The translations under genes and the position numbers were made by a program. Positions 11,301 to 21,434 of a stretch of DNA of 64,000 bases are shown here, piece after piece. The notes beneath the pieces are model-generated. The model was not told the DNA's origin. It saw only the letters and a program-made list of their open reading frames with translations, and did no database searches. The DNA comes from Paraspadella gotoi (taxonomy: Eukaryota; Chaetognatha), in the NCBI GenBank assembly GCA_051294375.1, contig CM119268.1, forward strand, positions 12,593,770-12,657,769, given 5' to 3'. Every line of letters starts with the position of its first letter. Within the stretch, counting starts at the first letter, position 1.

Positions 11301-14300
11301 AGTCAATATTTTCCGCTCTACAAGATTGTTTGGGTTTCGTCCCTCTAGCAATAAAGATTTTAAAGATATTTAGCAAAAAGTCCATTTTTTACCATTTTTT
11401 TTCATTTTTTTCAAAGTTGGCAGCATTTACTGTAAATTTTTTTTTGAAAAAAAATGTTCAAAAAATTCATATGATGTATGGGCACCTTTTACACAATACT
11501 CGTTTTTTTAAAAGAAAAAAGGCACGATAAATCTTAAGATCATAATAAATATATGATATCAGTTTCATACATATTGATGATTCATAGGCCTTAATATACA
11601 GTAGGAAACAATATATCTGACTATCGCTAGAACTGCTGCTGGCGCATTTTTTCGCATCATTTTTGGGAATTATCAATGATAAATACCTTGAGAGAAATTA
11701 CATTTGCATCTCCTATAACCAGAGGTTTTGCGAGTAAAACCTAGTTTTTGCGCTACAATAAAAAAAATATTGTTTCTGTACTATTCCAATATTTTTCATA
11801 TTTGAAAGTATGGTGGACTAAAATCCACCAACCGTTCATCAGCGGCCATTGGTGCCGGAGGCAAGTCATTCGCCTCCCAACCCAAAGGTCCGGGGTTCTA
11901 GCCCGGTGGTCGTCTGGCAGTTAAGAGGGACGGGGCGCTTAACCCGCCTGTAACATCGTGTTACAGCCTGATCCGAAGCTCAGGGACTGCTTATATTGAA
12001 CGGTTCTGTCATTAACACTTATCAATAATTACTGTCTCTTCAAAAGATTCTTTTTCGGTTTTTAGTTAGAGTTATGCTTACGCTCCCTTTATTCAAAAAA
12101 TAAAATTTTTCTTTTCAGTATTTTCCATAAAGTAAATATTTCAAAAAACCTTGTTTTTTGATATCAAATTCCCTATTATTTTTCGGCCGATACTATCGGC
12201 GATAGAGAAATAAAAATTTCGTCGAATACTGCTAATCCCTACAATTGAGTTCATATTTGATAAGATTTCTCATGTGCATAACATCAACGGAATGGACCTA
12301 TAAACGGACTTGGTTGGCCTAGTGATGTGATTGCTCGTCTCCTTCACGAATCATCAGAATACCGACGAATCACAGACCTTACTTCAACCTTAGAATGACC
12401 AATGACCGACAGAGGAACCGACGGAGGGATTGATGGTCAAAATTGCTAAGAGAACTCTAGGCATTCATCTCTACACCCAAACTCAAGAAAGAACACTTCT
12501 TCAAATAATTATTGAACTGTTTAATATTGTCATCACCTTTGTCTTAACCTTTGTAATCGTGTCATCGTTACCTATGTCATCACCCTAATCATTGTCCGTC
12601 ATTAAATAAAACCGTTGTCAACCAAATACTTTGCCACTTATTATTTACCCTCGTAAATTGACTAAACGTCAGCGATAAGTAACATACTTGTGAGTCACGT
12701 GATCATTTAAGAAAGCGATCACATGAATGTACATAATTTCGTATAAAATTTGGTTGTTTTAGTTGAAACTTAGCAGATAAATCCAAAAATATACTTGAAA
12801 AGAAAGTCACTACGGTTGTTTTTATTCTCACTTAGGAACATGAGGGTTGAACTCGACTGCCCGGTGGATCGCCTCCACAGCGTTCATCTCCGACGTGCTC
12901 AAACCGCGTTTGGAAGCCACGTCCGGACAGAACTTCTCCGAGACCTGGCGGGCCTTTAGCAATGCGGCAGTGTAGCAGATGGTCGCTGACTTCGGCAGGT
13001 TGATATCATCGTACTTGGCCAGTACCGCTTGTACGTCTGCATAGGCCTGGAAAGTGGAAATGTGAGAACCGAGAAAAGAAAAAACAACTTTTGGTTAAAA
13101 TCTGGATTAAATCAAAATTTGACCGATTTGACTATAAATCCTTTTCCTGCCTGCATCTCCAGCAATGCCTCGATAAGATTCTCGTGGATGTTAAAAACGT
13201 TAACAGGAAAGTCCTTGATAAGGTCGCGCATAATCTTGACTGCGTCTTTCAGTTTCCCGAGGCGTCGGTAGCACATAGCAAGACGGCGCTTGAGGTAGAC
13301 GACGACGTTGGCATCTCGGCGGTGAAGCGCCTCGTGGTTCGCCGTCTGCTGTTGCTGGTGTTGAGATTTGCGATGTGCCGCCTCAGCGCATTTCAAGGCC
13401 GCCTAAATGGTTACACGGAAAAAGGGAAAGTTGCCAGAAAAATTTAACTAAAATAACAAAATACGTTTAGGGAAAGATGGTAGAGCATAAAAGATGAATA
13501 AAAATATTCTTACAATATTTTTAAATTTTCATGTTTTATCGGTGAAAATTAGTAAAATCTAAAAAAATTATGGTATGATGATGATTATTATTATTTTTTT
13601 TCATTGCTTATGCATTTATAAATAGTTAAATGCTTCAATGTTATACTGTACTTCACTAGTTAAAAAATCTTAAAAGTATAGTGACCTCGCCAGACCTTAC
13701 TATCAAAGAAAATTAATGAAAAAGTACTATAATCTAATTTGCAAGTTGAAAAAATTATGCAAGTTTAAAAAGTATACAAATTGAAAAAATTATGCAAGTT
13801 TAAAAAATTATGCAAATTGAAAAAAATTATGCAAGTTAAAAAAATTATGCAAGTTGAAAAAATTATGCAAGTTGAAAAAATTATGCAAGTTGAAAAAAAT
13901 ATGCAAGTTGAAAAAATTATGTAAGTTGAAAAAATTATGTAAGTTAAAAAATTATCCAAGTTAAAAAATAATGCAAGTTAAAAAATAATGCAAGTTAAAA
14001 AAAATTATGCAAATTGAAAAAATTATGCAAGTTAAAAAAATTATACAAGTTTAAAAAATTATGCAAGTTGAAAAAATTATGCAAGTTGAAAAATTATGCA
14101 ATTTAAAAAAGTTATGCAAATTAAAAAATTATGCAAATTAAAAAAATTATGCAAGTTAAAAAATTATACAAGTTGAAAAAATTATGCAATTTGAAAAAAT
14201 TATGCAAGTTAAAAAAATTATGCAAGTTGAAAAATTATGCAAGTTAAAAAAATTATACAAGTTGAAAAAATTATGCAAGTTGAAAAAATTATGCAAGTTG

Positions 14301-16531
14301 AAAAATGATGCAATTTAAAAAAATATGCAAATTAAAAAATTATGCAAGTTAAAAAAATTATACAAGTTGAAAAAATTATGCAAGTTGAAAATTATGCAAG
14401 TTGAAAAAATTATGCAAGTTGAAAAAATTATGCAAGTTGAAAAAAATACAATTTAAAAAATTATGCAAATTAAAAAAATTTGCAAGTTGAAAAATTATGC
14501 AAGATGAAAAAAATTATACAAGTTGAAAAAATTATGCAAGTTGAAAAAATTATACAATTTAAAAAATTATGCAAATTAAAAAATTATGCAAGTTGAAAAA
14601 ATTAATAAAAAAAATAAGAATCAAAGCAGCAGCGACGGAGAAAAAGAGAGAGAGAGAGCGACATATAATTAAAAGAGAGAGAGAGAAGCTGAACTCGTCC
14701 GGTTGCCTCGCAGGTAGCGCGAGCTCCCCAATCTAAAGGACTGGGTCGCGCCCTGCTGATTCCAAAGAAGCAAAAAAAACTGAATAAAAATGTTTTGTAA
14801 AAGAGAGAAGAGAGAGAAAGAGAGAAAGAGAGGGAGAGAGAGTGAGAAGAGAGAGAGAGTTTTCCACCAAAAACAAACTTTCAATTTCAAAGTTTGATTT
14901 GGAATAATGAACGAATTATAGAAATATCAAGCGAAAAAATTGAGCAGATCGATTCAAGAGCAAGAAGATTGAGAAAACAAGCAGAAGAAAACAAGGAGAA
15001 AGCCAGTATCCTGCTTTAGCAGATAGATTGAACCAAAAACGAAGATGCGTCGAATCGCAACGAGACGCATTATTAAGTCACTCTCGTTTATTTCGGTTTT
15101 CCGTTGCCTCGCAACGGCGGCATGAAATTGGGTCATGTTGATTTTATTTATACACGTAACGTTTCCGTTGCCATTAGGTCATATTCCTCGACATTGTTTA
15201 CATTGTTTAGATTGTTTACCACGAAATCTAGGTCAAGTAAGTTATTGTATTTTGGGATTTTGTATTGAGATAAAATAATAAATGGCGATAATAAAAGTTT
15301 TTAAAAGGAAAAAAATAATCAGAATTTTTCAAAAAACGAACGATCACGCAAGAGATCATACAGAGAGAGACAGACACACACAGAGAGAGAGACAGAGAGA
15401 GACAGAGAGAGAAAGACACACAGAGAGAGACAGAGAGAGAGACACACAGAGAGAGACCGCAAACAAATATTTAGAACGTGAAAGAAATAAAATTGTTTTG
15501 TTAGTATGTGATTAAACATAAATTAACTTTCTATTTTTTTTCAATTGAAATAAGACTAGTTCAAAATGAGGTGGAAAACCTTATCTATTTGCATATTATT
15601 GAAAATGAATGAGATTGTTATTGATTGTATGAAATGAAAACTTTTCAATAAAGCTAAACTATTTTCAATATAACTATTATATTATATATATATTATATAT
15701 ATTATATGTATTATTATTATATATTATTATTATATTATTATATTATACTTTTACTATTATGAAATTGGTACAACCAATATAAAAATTATCCATTCATTTA
15801 ATAAATAAGCTATCTTGCCCCTGACTTTGGACAGGCTTTGGTGGTTTAAGGCCTCCATCACTCTTACAAGATAATGACATATTATATAACTATTATAACT
15901 ATTTTCACTATAATATTTTGACTTCCAAATATTTTTTTTACTTATCAAAAAAATTTTATTTTCTCATCTTAAAAAATTTTAATTTTGAATTAAATTTTAG
16001 ATTGTTCTTTTTTTAGGAAGAAACCAGACCGAGGTCAAATTTTATATTTGCATATTTAACTAATTTATAAATAGTTATCACAACTCAAATAATTATTATT
16101 TAAAAAAAGATAAAAAATGATTAAATATATACACTAAAAATATTTATAAATTTAATAATAGTACAAATTATCAGAATAACAAAAAAAGTAATGTTTAATT
16201 TGACTATATCTCTCTTCTCAACTCCTATTTTAGATATAATTTGCCAATAGTGGGCCAACCGGTCCAAATTTAAAATAATAAAATAAAAACAATTTTTTTT
16301 TTAAAACGTGATGCATGCAATTATATAATAGGTCACATTAGCTCATTTTCCTGTGACAATGCATGTCATTATAAGTTATTCTTCACTTTTTTTAAAATGT
16401 ATACACGAAAATCTCGGATGTAAATTTGGGATTTTGTATTGAGAAAAAAGCCCCGAATAAATGGCGATAATAAAAGTTTTTAGAAGGAAAAACATAGTCA
16501 TAGTTTTTCAAAAAAAAGAACGATCACGCAA

Positions 16532-16586
<55 letters not shown>

Positions 16587-16721
16587 GCGAAACGTGTTAT
16601 TAGGTCATGTTCCTTGACATTGTTTACTCGTTGCCTCGCAACGGCCACGAAATCCAGGGTAAAAGAAAAAAGCGCGGAATAAATGGTGATAATAAAAGTT
16701 TTTAGAAGGAAAAATATAATC

Positions 16722-16763
<42 letters not shown>

Positions 16764-18180
16764 AAAAGAAAAACCGAATATTCGCTCCAATTATATCGTT
16801 ATCCGTTGCCTCGCAACGGCGGCGTGATCTCGGTCAAGTTGATCCTTTTATACACGTAACGTTTCCGTTGCCATCAAAACGCGTTTTTAGGTCATGTTCC
16901 TTGACATTGTTTACTCGTTGCCCTGCAATGGCCACGAAATCCAGGTCAAGTAAGTTATTCTTCACATTTTCTCAAAAAAAATCCACGAAAATCTCAGATA
17001 TAAATTTGGGATTTGTATTGAAAAAAAAACGCGGAATAAATGGCGATAATAAAAGTTTTTCAAAGGAAAAAAATAATCAGAATTTTTCAAAAAACGAACG
17101 ATAACGCAAGAGATCATACAGAGAGAGACAGACACAGAGAGAGAGAGAGACAGAGACACACAGAGAGAGAAAGACACACAGAGAGAGAGACAGAGAGAGA
17201 GTGAGACAGAGAGAGAGTGCAAACAAATATTTAGAACTTGATAGAAATAAATTGTTTTGTTAGTGTGTGATTAAGCATAAAGACTGATAACTTTTGTTCA
17301 TCTAGTTCAAAATGAGGTTGAAAACCTTAACTGAGACTGGCTGGCGTGAAGTCGCTGGCTCTCTAAGAGGAACGGAAGATAAATAGACTTGAATAAGTCA
17401 GCCAAAATAAATGTGTAATCAGGAAATGGAGCTATCTGCTCCTCAAGTGACTCGAGACCGAAGTGAATCTCTCTCTCTGTCTTGGTGACAACTGAGACTC
17501 GATGATGAGGAGGGGAAAGGGGATGAAAAAGAGGTGGAAGAGGAGGAAGCTCCGTGGCTCGCGCTCGTGGGAAGAGGAAAAACTGGAACCAACGAAACTA
17601 ACTACTCTTCCCTCTCTGCTTAACTATTTGCATATTATTGAAAATGAATGAGATTGATATTGATTGTATGAAATGAAAACTTGTCGCGATAAAGCTAAAC
17701 TATTTTCAATAATAAAAGTCAAAAAATTATAATCCCTATAAACAAAATATATAGTTGAAAATACTCAGTTAACGAATATGATATTTTTGACTTCCAAATA
17801 TTTTTTTTACTTATCAAAAAAAAATTTATTTCCTCATTTTAAAAAATTTTAATCTTCAATGAAATTTTAGATTGTTCTTTTTTTAGGAAGAAACCAGACT
17901 GAGACATTGATACATGCTACATGATACATACATGATACATTATTCCGCGCAATTGCGGGATATATAGCAGGTATCGCTTACCTGTCACATTAGCTGATGC
18001 ACATGTGACATGTCATTATAACATATTTTTATCTTTTTTTAAAATGTATTCACAAAAATCTCGGATATAAATTTGGGATTTTGTATTGAGAAAAAAGCGC
18101 CGAATAAATGGCGATAATAAAAGTTTTTAGAAGGAAAAAAAATAATGAAAAAAACAAACGATCACGCAAGAGACCGTAAA

Positions 18181-18212
<32 letters not shown>

Positions 18213-18488
18213 AGAAAGAGAAGACAGAGAGAAGAGAGAGAGGGAGAGGCCTGAACTCGTTTTTATACGATTCAGAAAAGGGTGCGCCTGATTAAAAAAA
18301 AATTTTTTTTAGAAAGAAAAAAATAATCAGACTTTTTCAAAAAATGAACGATCACGCATGAGATCGTACAAGAGAGACTGAGAGAGACAGAGAGAGACTG
18401 AGAGAGACCCTGAACTCGTTTTTTAACGAATCAGAAAAGGCAAGGATTTGAGAAAAAGCGCGGAATAAATGGCGGAATAAATAGAAAG

Positions 18489-18537
<49 letters not shown>

Positions 18538-20482
18538 GGGAGGGAGAGAGAGAGAGAGAGCCTGAACTCGTTTTTTTAAAACGATTCAGAAAAGGCCGCG
18601 CCTGATCAAATATATATTTTTTTTAGAAAGAAAAAAATAATCAGAATTTTTTCAAAAAACGAACGATCACGCAAGAGATCGTACAAAGAGAGACTGACGC
18701 CACACAAAGAGAGACAGAGAGAAGACTGAACTCGTTTTTTAATTATATATAAAGAAAGGCAAAAAATGTTACAATGGTTTACAATTGGAAATTTTTTCCA
18801 ATTTTTTTCCAATCGACTTTATTTTTTTATTTGTATTAAAATTAAGATATAGCTTCTCATTAAAAAGTTATTTGGAGTTCCCATTTTTATTATAGATTTA
18901 AAAAAAATTTTTTGAATTTCATCTTCAATATTATATACTGCAATATGTAAATTAGATTAAAGCATTTCTATATACTATTTGGATATTATAATGAGTACTA
19001 TAATCTCATTTGCATATTGCAGTAAATCATAATGAAGTTGAAATTCAAACAAAAAATACTTAAATCCAAATGTAAAAAGAAAATATCAAAGCTATTTTAA
19101 ATTGAGAAGCCATATCTAAATTTTTAACTTACATATGATCGCACACTTTTGTAAAACTTTATCATAATTCATAATAAAAGAAGCAACCCTAAAACATTAT
19201 AGAGCCTGACCCGGCTTCGCCGGTCAAGGCTCGATAAAAAGTGATGGTAAATATTGATTAAATATATGATGGACAAATGAATTTTATATTACAGAAATCC
19301 GAATGAAAAAAAAAGGTATAAATTTTTGCCCGCCTTACTGGGTAATCCCACACACAATTCACCTTCAGCATTTTTTCAACGTCGGCGATAGTGGTGCAGT
19401 CTTCCTCCGATAGCAACAGCATCGCAGAGGCGTTCTCTGCGTTCTTTTCTAACGCCTCACGCGCCAATTTAATACGCGATTCGGGGCTTCTCTCGCGCCA
19501 CGCTCGTTGCATCATCTCGTAGTCAGCGTGACCTAAAAAAAAAAAAAAAAGAGAGAAAAAAATAAAACGAAAATGGGGACAGTAGAAAAGGCCATCACGT
19601 CAAATTGGGGCACCAACTGACCTTCGTCTCCGGGGCATGTGAAGAAGGTCTGATGATCCTGGGCTGACAAATTCATGTCATAGTATGTGAGAGGTTCCTT
19701 GCCGTTGGCCCAGTAAAGCCTTTGATATTCGGCGCCCCGAAAAAGACTGAGAGGATTTCGCCAAACTTTGCATTCGGTGATGGAGGGTTGGTTCGGCGTT
19801 AGAACCGAAGCTCCTGACAAACCCTTCGCCTCTCCGTTGCCGCTCACAAAACCGCCGCTCTCGTCGGCTTCGGTGCTCTGAGCGCACAAGGGAACGGCAA
19901 CGGGCGAAAGGCCAGCACCGACGCCGTGATGATGGTTGTTGTTATCATTGTTGGCGCCGCTGCCGACGTTGGATCGATGCGCTCCGCCGCTGCCGGCATC
20001 TCCGCCACCGATGAGCGGGGATATGTGGTTGAGAGAGACTTGTTCAATGAAGGAAGTTCCGTATTTACGAAAATACCACCACTCGAAGATAAGAATCAAG
20101 CCAGAAATCAAGGAAGAAGTCCCAGTGAGCGCCACATAAAATTTGGGAGTCAGATTGTTCAGGAAAGTCGTCGCTGAAAATAAAACGAGGGGACAGTTAA
20201 GAAATATATCATATATGATATAAGTTTGGTCGGAACCGAGTATGGTCACAAAAAAAGTCACGTCATTTTATAATAAAAGCCTTCTGTAGGAAATTAGCGA
20301 AAAAGTTCCAAGGGAAAAACGTAGATATTTTATCAAAAAGAGAGAGAAGACAAACCTAAGACGATGTTCTCCCGAAAAGGTTCTGCGAGGGGGCCTCTCA
20401 ACAAGTAGCTCATGAAAACGAGGAAGATGATCCAAAGGATCCACAAGTAGGTCCAGTACATGTCTCTACCGAGTTTGATCAT
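5106..20482 (-). CDS. ST7: ST7 (suppressor of tumorigenicity 7) protein, complete, 8 coding exons
   Basis: The spliced product has 598 residues (human ST7 is about 585). Exons are 20482-20356, 20173-19622, 19532-19363, 13402-13151, 13046-12832, 5729-5546, 5466-5374 and 5309-5106; lengths sum to 1797 nt with matching phases. The product follows ST7 from end to end: a first membrane segment at residues 9-28, a second at 54-74 followed by [20 protein letters not shown], then [37 protein letters not shown]-like helices, [34 protein letters not shown] and a last membrane segment at 532-556. Residues 95-125 form a G/N/H-rich loop longer than in vertebrates. ST7 is a membrane protein linked to growth suppression and LDL-receptor-like proteins; its biochemical role is unsettled. 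The start ATG at 20482 has an in-frame TGA just upstream. Introns 3 (5.96 kb) and 5 (7.1 kb) are packed with repeats. Confidence 0.96.
5374..5466 (-). CDS. ST7: ST7 coding exon 7
   Basis: 31 codons encoding [20 protein letters not shown] and [11 protein letters not shown], colinear with human ST7. It is bounded by small introns of 79 and 64 bp, which contrast with the two large repeat-filled introns of the same gene. Confidence 0.94.
5546..5729 (-). CDS. ST7: ST7 coding exon 6
   Basis: It follows the 7.1 kb intron 5 with acceptor TTTTTAG, completes the split Lys and encodes [20 protein letters not shown] through [19 protein letters not shown]. The donor is AAAAA|GTAGGG. Confidence 0.95.
5730..6102. 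other. ST7 intron 5, AT-rich unique stretch
   Basis: No repeat shared with the rest of the window was seen. Confidence 0.4.
6346..8405. mobile_element. Second-level fold-back nested in the first
   Basis: Arms 6346-6930 and about 7265-8405 are reverse complements (for example GGCAATTATTTCTT at 8038 matches 6430-6450, and GCTTGCTGCTTGCCGATCGG at 6873 matches 7290-7312). It interrupts an arm of the outer element, whose sequence resumes after 8405. The right arm carries an extra piece of about 370 bp (7393-7765) and the insertion at 8105-8344. Confidence 0.55.
8105..8344. mobile_element. Third-level insertion: hammerhead-motif fold-back with 13-bp TSD
   Basis: 240 bp flanked by ACAAACATTGTTA (8092-8104) and ACAAACATCGTTA (8345-8357), a 13-bp duplication with one mismatch. 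Such a length suggests target-primed reverse transcription rather than cut-and-paste. The element carries, on both strands, the GAGC..GAAACATGTC half of the hammerhead-like motif seen elsewhere in this window; the CTGATGA half is decayed. Confidence 0.55.
9958..10125 (-). repeat. Degenerate telomere-type repeats (CCCTAA arm)
   Basis: AACCCTAACCCTAA words separated by CTACTCAA-type spacers. It mirrors 10275-10400. It is interstitial, not a chromosome end, because ST7 exons flank it on both sides. Confidence 0.7.
10270..11095 (+). repeat. Degenerate telomere-type repeats (TTAGGG arm) with longer tandem unit
   Basis: Many TTAGGGTTAGGG words. From about 10510 they recur within a tandem unit of about 100 bp containing GGCACGGAGATGTACGGGAG and AGGCCTGGGC. 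The corresponding reverse-complement arm is spread over about 8600-10125. Confidence 0.65.
11811..12042 (+). mobile_element. tRNA-derived SINE, copy 1
   Basis: Contains a perfect T-arm (CCGGG, GTTCTAG, CCCGG at 11890-11906), an acceptor-stem-like pair CGGCCAT/GTGGTCG and a B-box-like GGGGTTCTAGCCC. The tail carries AACGGTTCTGTCATTA and ends CTGTCTCTTC. The start TGGTGGACTAAAATCCACCA is a small hairpin. Confidence 0.7.
12043..12831. other. ST7 intron 5, no recognised feature
   Basis: Moderate GC, no repeat family shared elsewhere except possible short words; no coding frame fits ST7. Confidence 0.4.
12832..13046 (-). CDS. ST7: ST7 coding exon 5
   Basis: The acceptor TTCCAG is followed by [20 protein letters not shown] and then the TAALLKAR and [19 protein letters not shown] blocks, nearly identical to human ST7. 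It ends within the Lys codon of HVPK, donor AA|GTGAGAAT. Confidence 0.95.
13151..13402 (-). CDS. ST7: ST7 coding exon 4, ending in a GC donor
   Basis: 84 codons in phase 0. It covers [18 protein letters not shown] and [17 protein letters not shown] Gln/His-rich stretch near the start replaces the vertebrate SQQLQHHG region. The exon ends CAG with GCAGGA following; no GT nearby keeps the conserved Gln-Ala-Tyr junction. Confidence 0.94.
13741..14605. repeat. Minisatellite, 16-18 bp unit
   Basis: About 50 copies of AAAAAATTATGCAAGTTG with drift in the A-run and a GTTG/GTTA/ATTG alternation. It lies in ST7 intron 3, directly followed by the CAGCAGCGACGGAG and (GA)n repeats. Confidence 0.9.
14640..14865. 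repeat. (GA)n-rich tract
   Basis: Broken (GA)n runs surrounding a GC-rich piece (GGTTGCCTCGCAGGTAGCGC) with no recognised function. Confidence 0.7.
16528..16583. repeat. (GA)n microsatellite
   Basis: Near-perfect GA dinucleotide run of about 54 bp at the end of one dispersed-repeat copy. Confidence 0.85.
18490..18563. repeat. (GA)n microsatellite
   Basis: Two GA runs separated by CGGGAGG. Confidence 0.8.
18765..19199. other. ST7 intron 3, AT-rich stretch
   Basis: No feature beyond an imperfect inverted pair (GAAATTCAAACAAAAAAT region against 18905-18920). Confidence 0.35.
19200..19233. repeat. GC-rich hairpin GAGCCTGACC..
   Basis: GAGCCTGACCCGGC, loop TTC, GCCGGTCAAGGCTC: an almost perfect 14-bp stem in AT-rich DNA 130 bp from ST7 exon 3. 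Hairpins of this kind occur near Helitron 3' ends, but no CTRR end is placed correctly. Confidence 0.4.
19363..19532 (-). CDS. ST7: ST7 coding exon 3
   Basis: The acceptor is TTTTTTAG. It encodes [15 protein letters not shown] and the [19 protein letters not shown] helix block, equal to human IMQKAWRERNPQARI and EEEATTIAEAEKLFK. The optional vertebrate insert before this block is absent. The donor is AAG|GTGAAT. Confidence 0.94.
19622..20173 (-). CDS. ST7: ST7 coding exon 2
   Basis: It opens after TTTTCAG with the conserved [20 protein letters not shown] block and carries the G/N/H-rich loop, then [20 protein letters not shown]. It ends in FFTCPGDE with donor GAAG|GTCAGT. Phase runs from 1 to 1. 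This exon alone is diagnostic for ST7. Confidence 0.96.
20230..20286. mobile_element. MITE fragment in ST7 intron 1
   Basis: GGTCACAAAAAAAG..CATTTTATAATAAAAGCCTTCTG matches the right end of the TA-flanked family. Only the terminal 57 bp are present. Confidence 0.5.
20356..20482 (-). CDS. ST7: ST7 coding exon 1
   Basis: It encodes residues 1-42 plus one base, starting [14 protein letters not shown] and running through the first hydrophobic segment to [14 protein letters not shown]. The donor is TTAG|GTTTGT. A TGA lies in frame two codons upstream of the ATG, so this is the first usable start in the exon. Confidence 0.93.
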
Positions 20483-20590
20483 ATCTCAGGTTCCACGAAC
20501 GACGATTCTCAGGCCCGAGAGCAAGGCACGGCTATCGCGAAGGCACTTTTGTGGCAGCGACGAGATCGAGCTTCAACTCTTCTCAATCTT
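20483..20590 (-). promoter_or_regulatory. ST7 probable 5' UTR / promoter-proximal GC-rich patch
   Basis: The 100 bp upstream of the ST7 start is much richer in GC than its surroundings and then gives way to AT-rich DNA near 20590. That is what a short 5' UTR would look like. No TATA box is evident. Confidence 0.35.
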
Positions 20591-21039
20591 ATTAATTTTT
20601 CTTATTTAATTTTTCTGCGGAAAAAAATGTGAAAAAAAATTCTAATGGGAAACAATTTTTTTAACATTCATTAGTTGCATTAGTAACTTAACAAAAAATA
20701 TGGTCAAACATTAGATATAGTTGCTTTTAGGATTTTTTAAATAAGAAAAATTTCTCTTTATTTGCAAACAAAAAACATTGTTCCAAATAATTATTTTTGT
20801 GACTTCCTTAATATACCTGGATAAAGCAAAATTTTACTTCTGGAATACGGAGAATCAAATTTTAAAATCGTTATTATTTTTTTAAAAATTTAAATCGGAC
20901 TAAGGTATAATAATGTTACCACTCACAACTCCACTTCATGAGAGATAAAACCTAAAGATAAGAAATAAAAAAAAAATTCATAAAGTTAAAAAAATTTACC
21001 GACCAAAGGGCGTCTTAGAAAGGTCCGTGTCGGCGAAAG

Positions 21040-21085
21040 TTAAATTAAGCCCTGGATTGGCCAATGGCCAATGGCCATCATAGCC
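21040..21085. promoter_or_regulatory. CCAAT-box cluster upstream of ST7
   Basis: GATTGGCCAATGGCCAATGG gives two CCAAT boxes and one ATTGG within 20 bp, followed by a GCCATCATAG word. It lies about 570 bp upstream of the ST7 ATG in otherwise AT-rich sequence. NF-Y binding is the family expectation. Assignment to ST7 is inference. Confidence 0.3.
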
Positions 21086-21210
21086 CATCGAAACTAATTT
21101 TAAAAGCGATCACGAATATGCACTACTAAAAGATGCAAATTAATTCCCTCCACTACTCCTCGAAAAAATCAAAACAAAGTCACTTGTCGCTAAAAAAAAT
21201 CTTAAAAGCA

Positions 21211-21434
21211 TAAAATCCACAAACCGTTCATCAGCGGCCATTGGTGCCGGAGGCAAGTCATTCGCCTCCCAACCCAAAGGTCCGGGGTTCTAACCCGATG
21301 GCCGCCTTGCAGTTACGAGGGACGGGGCGCTTAACCCGCCTGTAACATGGTGTTACAGCCTGATCCGAAGCTCAGGGACTGCTTATATTGAACGGTTCTG
21401 TCATTAACACATAACAATTCTCACTGTCTCTTCA
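21211..21434 (+). mobile_element. tRNA-derived SINE, copy 2
   Basis: Same head and tail as copy 1. It is inserted in another repeat (ATCTTAAAAGCATAAGGATC, intact at 27707 and 55180), giving an AAGCATAA target duplication of 8 bp. Confidence 0.7.

Larger units (their letters stand above)
6103..11508. mobile_element. Large fold-back element in ST7 intron 5
   Basis: Outer inverted repeats: AAAAAACGAGTATT at 6103 and its complement ending at 11508, alike over about 240 bp each (6103-6345 and 11237-11508). Inside come GGCGATATCGCC-type palindromes, GC-rich DNA and telomere-type repeats arranged in two opposed arms about a centre near 10190. The left arm is interrupted by another fold-back (6346-8405). 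No coding frame of note is present. The transposon class is not recognised, and no target duplication was found at the edges as drawn. Confidence 0.6.
15250..18760 (+). repeat. Cluster of (GA)n-linked dispersed repeats in ST7 intron 3
   Basis: At least six copies (about 15282, 16461, 16681, 17038, 18110, 18620) share AATAAATGGCGATAATAAAA, GTTTTTAGAAGGAAAAA and AACGAACGATCACGC, each running into (GA)n/(GACA)n. Several are preceded by TAACGTTTCCGTTGCC and TTCCTTGACATTGTTTA. One more copy is at 55340. Between copies are AT-rich stretches (15520-16440, 17240-18050) with nothing recognised. Confidence 0.7.

Noticed and set aside
11880-11910. Functional tRNA gene
   Set aside because: Only the T-arm is perfect; D-arm and anticodon arm do not fold properly and three dispersed copies share a non-tRNA tail, so it is a SINE.
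13765-13959. Repetitive frame (IIFSTC..) at 13.8 kb
   Set aside because: It is a translation of the 16-18 bp minisatellite.
13741-14605. CRISPR-like array
   Set aside because: Units are contiguous 16-18 bp repeats without unique spacers, in an animal intron.
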